Source of the DNA: Sphingomonas sp. PAMC 26621 | Lineage (GTDB): Bacteria; Pseudomonadota; Alphaproteobacteria; Sphingomonadales; Sphingomonadaceae | Assembly (NCBI RefSeq): GCF_000251145.1 | Contig: NZ_AIDW01000023.1 | Span: 1-64,000 of the forward strand | Direction of reading: 5' to 3' | Length of the DNA stretch: 64,000 bases | Shown here: piece after piece, positions 60,001 through 64,000 of the stretch | Layout of the letters: every line of letters begins with the position of its first letter | How positions within the stretch are numbered: the first letter of the stretch is position 1 | Program-made: the position numbers and the translations under genes | The notes under the pieces: model-generated | The model's database searches: none | What the model saw: the letters and a program-made list of their open reading frames with translations, nothing else | Told to the model about the DNA's origin: nothing

Positions 60001-60775
60001 GCGAGAACGACCAATTCCAGACCTCGTTCGAATATTCGATTTGGACTTTTAGCCCTGCATCGAGATGATCATGGACATAGGACAATGTCTTGGCGACATA
60101 ATCGTCATTGGCCTGGGTCGGGATGTTGATCCACATATCGGTACGTGTCTTGTTCGCCAGCGCGACCAGCACTTCGATCGGAGCGCTGCTCGTATTGCCG
60201 TTGGCGCTGTACGACGCGCTCGTTGGCGTTACGCGATCGGACCAGTTGACGACCGTCGAGTTGTTGGTGTTCGACCAGTCCATGTACCGCAGCGTTGAGA
60301 AAGGCTCGACTTTTTCGAGGAAAGCCGGGTTGAAGATTTCCCCAGAGTCGAACAGGGCAAGCTGATCCTGACGAACGATGTTGATTTTTGTAATCGGGTT
60401 TGCCGGATCGACCCCCCAGTTGGTCAACTGCTCCTGCCCGGTGCCCGAATATTGAAAGACGATCTCACCGGGCTTTTGACTTAAAATCTTGGAGTACAGG
60501 AACGTGAAGCTGGCATTTCCCGTGTAGCGCATGACATAGACGTCAGACGTAGCAAGCGCCGATGGGTCGAGCTCGAGCATCGTGTACTGATTCATGGCAC
60601 CGGCCGCCAGCGCCGTCGGGTAGCCATTGGCATCCAGTGTCGGCCCGTTTACGGAAGCATATTTACTATCGCGCGCCACCCAGGTCGACGAAGTCTTGAA
60701 CCGATCCAGAAACGGAAACTGATTGCCGTAATAGCTCAGGCCGTTCAGGTTCATACCGATTTCAGCAGCGGACAT
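57083..60775 (-). CDS. RTX protein with glycoside-hydrolase-like N-terminal domain
   Basis: A 1230-residue protein without a signal peptide. Residues about 5-510 resemble clan-A glycoside-hydrolase-like proteins: IEVLVALANKTRTDMWINIP, then GLKVQIEYSNEVWNWSF and LDLVSYEAGVHTT. E251 (after N250, an NE pair) and E417 are in the positions expected for acid/base and nucleophile. A Ca2+-binding loop-like DVNGDGVID lies near 274. Residues about 540-1130 are RTX nonapeptides (GGAGNDTLTGG type) in five long repeats, and the C-terminus (VLADTNGDGIADIVLTV ... IRATDFVF) matches type I secretion signals of serralysin-like proteins. It is a candidate secreted EPS-degrading or EPS-binding enzyme. No type I transporter is in the window. 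GAGGG lies ten bases upstream of the ATG. Confidence 0.88.
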   Translation of the reverse strand: MSAAEIGMNLNGLSYYGNQFPFLDRFKTSSTWVARDSKYASVNGPTLDANGYPTALAAGAMNQYTMLELDPSALATSDVYVMRYTGNASFTFLYSKILSQKPGEIVFQYSGTGQEQLTNWGVDPANPITKINIVRQDQLALFDSGEIFNPAFLEKVEPFSTLRYMDWSNTNNSTVVNWSDRVTPTSASYSANGNTSSAPIEVLVALANKTRTDMWINIPTQANDDYVAKTLSYVHDHLDAGLKVQIEYSNEVWNWSFSQSHYALSMGDQLFGKDVNGDGVIDPNNPAEHVSDGWVQFYGYRSAQIAAIAKSVFGDDPTRARTVLATQTGYRGLESSIIKGVQRVGDVSTLFDDYAITNYFNLGNVSEDTVLGWARAGSDGLAAGFAAIMNDITSLKSTVNYQAGVAAKWGLDLVSYEAGVHTTSYQYSAAAQPEIQAFLEKLSKDPRMATAYQQAVADFSAAGGKLLNAFNNVGYDSKYGEWGALTSTYDTGSVKYDALVALAKAGKVAAAPTDTVFSTDRMDVATTLGQYVLDATTRNLAFAGTGAFVGTGNALDNVIVGGASRNTLSGGAGQDRLVGGGDADYLDGGSGADTMLGGAGNDVYIVDDAGDVVTELAGDGTDEVRTTLASYTLGDNVENLTYSGAAAFTGTGNALDNVITGGKYGNVLSGGAGNDTLVGGNGDDTLDGGTGADRMTGGAGNDTYVVDDAGDVVTELAGGGTDLVRTTLASFTLGDNLENLTYTGSAAFTGTGNALDNVITGGAGGNTLSGGAGNDTLTGGAGNDLLDGGTGADKMAGGAGNDTYVVDNAGDVVTELSGGGTDEVRTALTSYTLSDNVENLTYTGAAAFVGTGNASDNVITGGDGSDTLSGGAGNDTLTGGAGNDTLLGGDGNDYLNGGVGADKMTGGAGNDTYVVDNYADQVTELANGGTDQVDTTLTLYMLSNNVENLRYLGSSNFIGMGTSSANVMTGGSGNDYLWAGDGSDTLYGNAGNDILDGGLGADTMYGGAGDDTYLVDNVNDKVIELPGEGTNDIVRSTVTYTLSDNVESLWLDGTAAINGTGNSGANTITGNSANNILTGGGGNDILRGGAGDDTLYGGTGDDQLFGDAGNDVLYGGGGRDVMDGGAGADTYRFLPGNLGATAATSASVVLGADQGDKIDLSAIDANSATTLRDAFSFVGTADFTKHAGELRVQGSGSNWTVLADTNGDGIADIVLTVQSSNGIRATDFVF
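57400..59158 (-). repeat. 300-bp tandem repeats in the RTX gene
   Basis: The phrase NLTYTGAAAF-like at residues 639, 739 and 839, with a first copy at 539, recurs every 100 residues, so the DNA period is 300 bp. The fourth unit (about 840-948) carries one extra nonapeptide, and the fifth and sixth (949 and 1049 onwards) are more diverged. Each unit contains 3-4 RTX nonapeptides and a conserved NDTYVVDNAGDVVTEL block. Confidence 0.85.
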
Positions 60776-61016
60776 GGCTAAGACCCTCGAATAATTACGC
60801 TTTCTTCGTCGTTACACCAAGGTGTGTATGAGATTTGATAGTTTCTATGGTAAACAGTGGCTTAAGCACTGGCTTACAGCAATCTAAGCGATGGTACCGT
60901 TCGTCTCATTCCGATCCCCACGGCTGGCTCAGACAGCGCTTGGCTAGGCCTGCAAACCTCCTTAGGGTTTCCAGCAACGCCGCATTCCGTCGGCATCCGG
61001 ATGATCGAGCGAACGC

Positions 61017-62504
61017 ATGTTACTAGCTGCAAAGAACCTTGTCTATCTGCAAGCAATGCTTCTCATCGGCTGGTCGATATTTTACTATTCTCTGCAAAGT
61101 TCAAAGCGCTCTGTAGTAGGTCATTTTCCGGTTCTGGTACTATCGGCAATGTCTGCCGTCTTATTACTTTCACCCGTTTATAGCATTACGAGCGCAGTGT
61201 TTTTCCTGTTCCCGATCGTGGCATGCCGGACGCGCAAACAGCTACTGATCGTCATGACGATCGGCATGTTGGCCACCCCTGCGCTCCAGACCCAGGTTCA
61301 GGCGGGTGGGCTTTGGTTGTTCACCTGGTCGCTGCAATCGACGTTCGGCCTCGGTGGTTTGATTGCGCTGTTCACGACACGCAAGGACCCTGTAACGGGA
61401 CGATCGGGGATGAACCTCGCACTCCTTCTGTTCTTGACATTAGTAATTGCAATCGCAACACGAGAGACCGCTGTCTCGAATTGGACGCGACAAACTGTTA
61501 TGCTTGTCTGTACGTACGGGGTCCCGGCATTTGTCATTGCAAACTGCTTGCGGTCCGAGGTCGGTCGCCAAACGCTGCTTGTCACTCTAGCGGGCTTGGG
61601 CTGCATGTTGGCGGTGGAGCTTGTTTACGAAGCCCGCGCGCACTGGCCCCTCTACGCTGGCCTTGCAGACCGATACGGATTGGTTCGGGGCGGGGTATTC
61701 ATCGTCAAGTTCCGGGGCGGGGCGATGCGGGCCTATGGACCAATGGATGAAGCAACCAACGCCGGCTTCACGTTGGTAATCCTCTTTGCAGCCGCGCTAG
61801 CGTGCAACACGCTCTTCAAAAAAGGTGGCTTCCGCTACCTCATTCCCGCGATCATATTGTTGGGCGTGGCAGCACCACAATCCCGCGGCGCCCTGATCGG
61901 CGCGGGCGTCGTCATCCTGGCACAGGCATTCTACCGTTACGGGGCTGCGGGGTTGGGCAAGGCGGTCGCGATCCTCGCTCCGATTGCAGCAGTCTATTAT
62001 GCCCGGCGGTCTGCCACAGGACCGCTTACCGACGCCGAAAGCACCAGCGATTACCGATCACAACTGTTCACGCGCGGAATGCAGGAATTCTGGCATCATC
62101 CGATCGCCGGCGAGACGATGGCCCGTGTATACGCCCAAATGGACGATCTCCGCCAAGGCGAGGGAATCGTAGATTTCGTGAATACTTATCTGTATTTTGC
62201 ACTGGCGACTGGTATCATCGGCTTTATTGCTTTCTGCTTTGTCCTGCTCCTGCCTATCGGACAATTGCTTACGAAGCGACGGAACTTGCTTGCAGACCCG
62301 GCAACGGGAGCATTTGCCGGCTTTGCCTTCGCTACTTTCGTCGCTGGCAGCGTGATGCTTATCTTCACTTCGATTCAACAGCATCCAATGATCCTGATGC
62401 TGGCGCTCGCCGGAGCGGTTTCCGCGATTCAGCGCCCGCGCAGTGTTTCTTTGGGCCGCCAGGCAACCCGCGCGCCAGCGATACAGGCCTGGCCGGTCCT
62501 CTAA
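61017..62504 (+). CDS. O-antigen ligase/polymerase-like membrane protein (Wzy candidate)
   Basis: A 495-residue protein with about eleven membrane helices. The long periplasmic loop contains FRGGAMRAYGPMDEATNAGF (about 235-255) and PQSRGALIGAGVVILAQA, and a second loop follows with DYRSQLFTRGMQEFWHHPI and VDFVNTYLYFALATGIIGF. This layout (RG...G, QSRGAL, HP..G, HN-like) is the Wzy/WaaL family, so it should polymerise the EPS repeat units. The gene is less GC-rich than its neighbours, which is common for serotype-like polymerases. No strong ribosome binding site is seen at the ATG at 61017. Confidence 0.85.
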   Translation: MLLAAKNLVYLQAMLLIGWSIFYYSLQSSKRSVVGHFPVLVLSAMSAVLLLSPVYSITSAVFFLFPIVACRTRKQLLIVMTIGMLATPALQTQVQAGGLWLFTWSLQSTFGLGGLIALFTTRKDPVTGRSGMNLALLLFLTLVIAIATRETAVSNWTRQTVMLVCTYGVPAFVIANCLRSEVGRQTLLVTLAGLGCMLAVELVYEARAHWPLYAGLADRYGLVRGGVFIVKFRGGAMRAYGPMDEATNAGFTLVILFAAALACNTLFKKGGFRYLIPAIILLGVAAPQSRGALIGAGVVILAQAFYRYGAAGLGKAVAILAPIAAVYYARRSATGPLTDAESTSDYRSQLFTRGMQEFWHHPIAGETMARVYAQMDDLRQGEGIVDFVNTYLYFALATGIIGFIAFCFVLLLPIGQLLTKRRNLLADPATGAFAGFAFATFVAGSVMLIFTSIQQHPMILMLALAGAVSAIQRPRSVSLGRQATRAPAIQAWPVL

Positions 62505-62693
62505 ACGTCGTCAGAACAGTCGGGCGCCGCGCGGTTAAATAATCTGGCATTCAACGGCGTCTAAACCGGCCGCCCACGGGACCAGACCTTTTACCGCTTT
62601 GACGATGGTCCGCCTGAGCGGGAGCTTCCCGCGGGCCGGCCGATTTCCCTGGCCTTCATGCTTTCACCCAAACTGGAGCCGGCACTCGGCCAA

Positions 62694-64000
62694 TCAGAAA
62701 TACAGATACCAGACCACGCCGCCCATGGCCGCGATCGTCGCCAGGCAGATCCCGTCGACCTTGCCCGAGAACAGCCCATCGCGCGCCGCGACATAGGCCA
62801 CGTAGGCATAGCCGACGAAAGTCGAAACCGCGGCACCGACCAGCATCCCGACCACGCCCCCTGCATAAAAGCCCGCCACCGTCCCGAGGATCTTCGTGAC
62901 CATGAAGACCGCCATGAGATTGGCATGCAGCCGCACCTTCCCCAGCGCCAGAAAGGCGCTCTGGTAGCCCGACGATACGACCGCGATGGGTCCCGTGACA
63001 CAAAGCAGCGCCATGTATCCGGCGGCCGCGTGATAGCGGGAATCGTACAGCGTCCAGATCAATGGCCCCGACGCCAGCGCGAGCAGGAAAAAGACGGGGA
63101 GCGTCAAGAGAAGGACGCGCAACCGGATCTTGGCGAACGTCCCGAGAAACCGATCGTGCCCCTCCCCGCGCGCCTCCGCCAGCGCCGGGAAACCGACCAC
63201 GCCTTGGACCTGGCCAGCCAAATCCGACGGCATTGCCGCAAAGGTCTGCGCGATCCCGAGGATGCCGAGCGTTTCGATCGGGATCAGGCCGCCTTGGATC
63301 GCACGCAGCCCCTGTCCGCCGAGATAGGTGAACATCGTCGAGACGAAGATCCAGCGCCCGAAATTGAAGAGGTTACTGACGGTCTTGGGGTCGAGATAGA
63401 AGCGGTGGCGGTGCCCCGGGAGCAACACGAAGCTCAGCACCGTCCAAATCACCGAGCCGATGATCGTGCCATAGGCCAACGCCCAGACCGAACCCATTTG
63501 CCATGCCAGCAGCGCGGTCACGATCAGCGTGACGAACTGGCCGACGACCTGAACGGTCGTCAGCGCGCCGAGATGCAGGCGCTTTTCGCGAACCGCAAGC
63601 ATCGTCGACTGGAAGCCGGTGATGAAGGCGGACGACCCCATGACGATCATCAGACCAAACAGCGTCGGTTGCTTGTAGATCAGCGCTACCGGCCAGGCCA
63701 GCAGGCAGCATACGCCCCAAAGGATCGCGCCACGAATGACCTGAACCGTCCAGGCGGTGTTCAGGAAATTCTCCGTCGCGCCATCCGCACTCTGCACGAT
63801 CGCCGGCTTGATGCCGACGTCACTGAACATCCCGAGCCCGATCATGATGACATTGGCCAGCGTCATCAGTCCGAAGGCCTCGGGAAACAGCAGCCGCGTG
63901 AGAATGATGTTGGAAGCGAGCTGCATAACGCGCTGCGTCCCGAACCCGGCCACGGCCCAGGCGCTGGCGATGGTGGCCCGTTGCCGCAACGTCTCCGCAT
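62694..64000 (-). CDS. Wzx-type polysaccharide flippase (5' end outside window)
   Basis: At least 435 residues of a MATE-like oligosaccharide flippase with about 12-14 membrane helices. The N-terminal family motif is present (SAWAVAGFGTQRVMQLASNI, LTRLLFPEAFGLMTLANVIM, FSDVGIKPAIVQ), and the rest includes FNFGRWIFVSTMFTYLGGQG. The frame stays open to the window edge; the only nearby start codon is a TTG at 63989, so the true start probably lies beyond 64000. It flips the undecaprenyl-linked repeat unit to the periplasm for the Wzy-like enzyme. Confidence 0.92.
   Translation of the reverse strand, partial: AETLRQRATIASAWAVAGFGTQRVMQLASNIILTRLLFPEAFGLMTLANVIMIGLGMFSDVGIKPAIVQSADGATENFLNTAWTVQVIRGAILWGVCCLLAWPVALIYKQPTLFGLMIVMGSSAFITGFQSTMLAVREKRLHLGALTTVQVVGQFVTLIVTALLAWQMGSVWALAYGTIIGSVIWTVLSFVLLPGHRHRFYLDPKTVSNLFNFGRWIFVSTMFTYLGGQGLRAIQGGLIPIETLGILGIAQTFAAMPSDLAGQVQGVVGFPALAEARGEGHDRFLGTFAKIRLRVLLLTLPVFFLLALASGPLIWTLYDSRYHAAAGYMALLCVTGPIAVVSSGYQSAFLALGKVRLHANLMAVFMVTKILGTVAGFYAGGVVGMLVGAAVSTFVGYAYVAYVAARDGLFSGKVDGICLATIAAMGGVVWYLYF

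Overview
The window is about 64 kb of a GC-rich alphaproteobacterial chromosome, most likely from Sphingomonas or a close sphingomonad. The evidence is the PEPxxWA-type PEP-CTERM sorting signal, an exosortase of the XrtV type inside an exopolysaccharide locus, a HisKA_2 sensor kinase, GCTANC-like -10 promoter elements, and the order rsmE-gshA and ubiA-pmbA-cysQ. The genus is an inference; no rRNA gene is present to test it.

Region 1 (1-6.7 kb) holds the 5' part of an IS630-family transposase, a divergent methyl-accepting chemotaxis protein, an AsmA-family gene broken by a one-base frameshift, and a PLP aminotransferase with a twin-arginine signal. Region 2 (6.4-22.4 kb) is the ribosomal protein/RNA polymerase region: an L10 leader with rplJ and rplL ending at a strong terminator, then 6 kb of unrelated genes, then rpoB and rpoC. 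The intervening genes are a sensor kinase with an ethylene-receptor-like membrane domain plus its single-domain response regulator, a DUF2975/HTH/membrane-protein operon behind a perfect palindrome, and a proline-rich envelope protein. rpoB has its own promoter and an attenuator-like leader.

Region 3 (22.4-36.4 kb) is housekeeping and small accessory genes: rluE, a cysQ-like phosphatase, pmbA, ubiA, a DUF1275 transporter-like protein, rsmE, gshA, a PAS protein, dinB, a lipoprotein, a PEPxxWA-CTERM surface protein, a retropepsin-like protease and a DUF3833 protein. Region 4 (36.4-41.6 kb) is a molybdenum cluster: an FdhF/YdeP-type molybdopterin oxidoreductase, with fdhD-mobA divergent from it and moeA converging on them.

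Region 5 (41.9-64 kb) is an exopolysaccharide assembly locus. A polyprenyl glycosylphosphotransferase starts the repeat unit. Several glycosyltransferases (two GT2 on the minus strand with an acetyltransferase, one GT2 and one WecG/TagA type on the plus strand) extend it. A Wzx-type flippase and a Wzy/O-antigen-ligase-like protein flip and polymerise it. A Wza-like export protein, an outer-membrane barrel, a Wzz/GumC-like chain-length protein and a BY-kinase-like ATPase control length and export. An exosortase module (accessory protein, XrtV, EpsI, EpsD-like prolyl isomerase) is embedded in it. A 1230-residue RTX protein with a glycoside-hydrolase-like N-terminal domain lies among these genes and is a candidate secreted depolymerase or polysaccharide-binding protein.

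Several intergenic regions carry paired, REP-like inverted repeats. No tRNA, rRNA or CRISPR array was seen.
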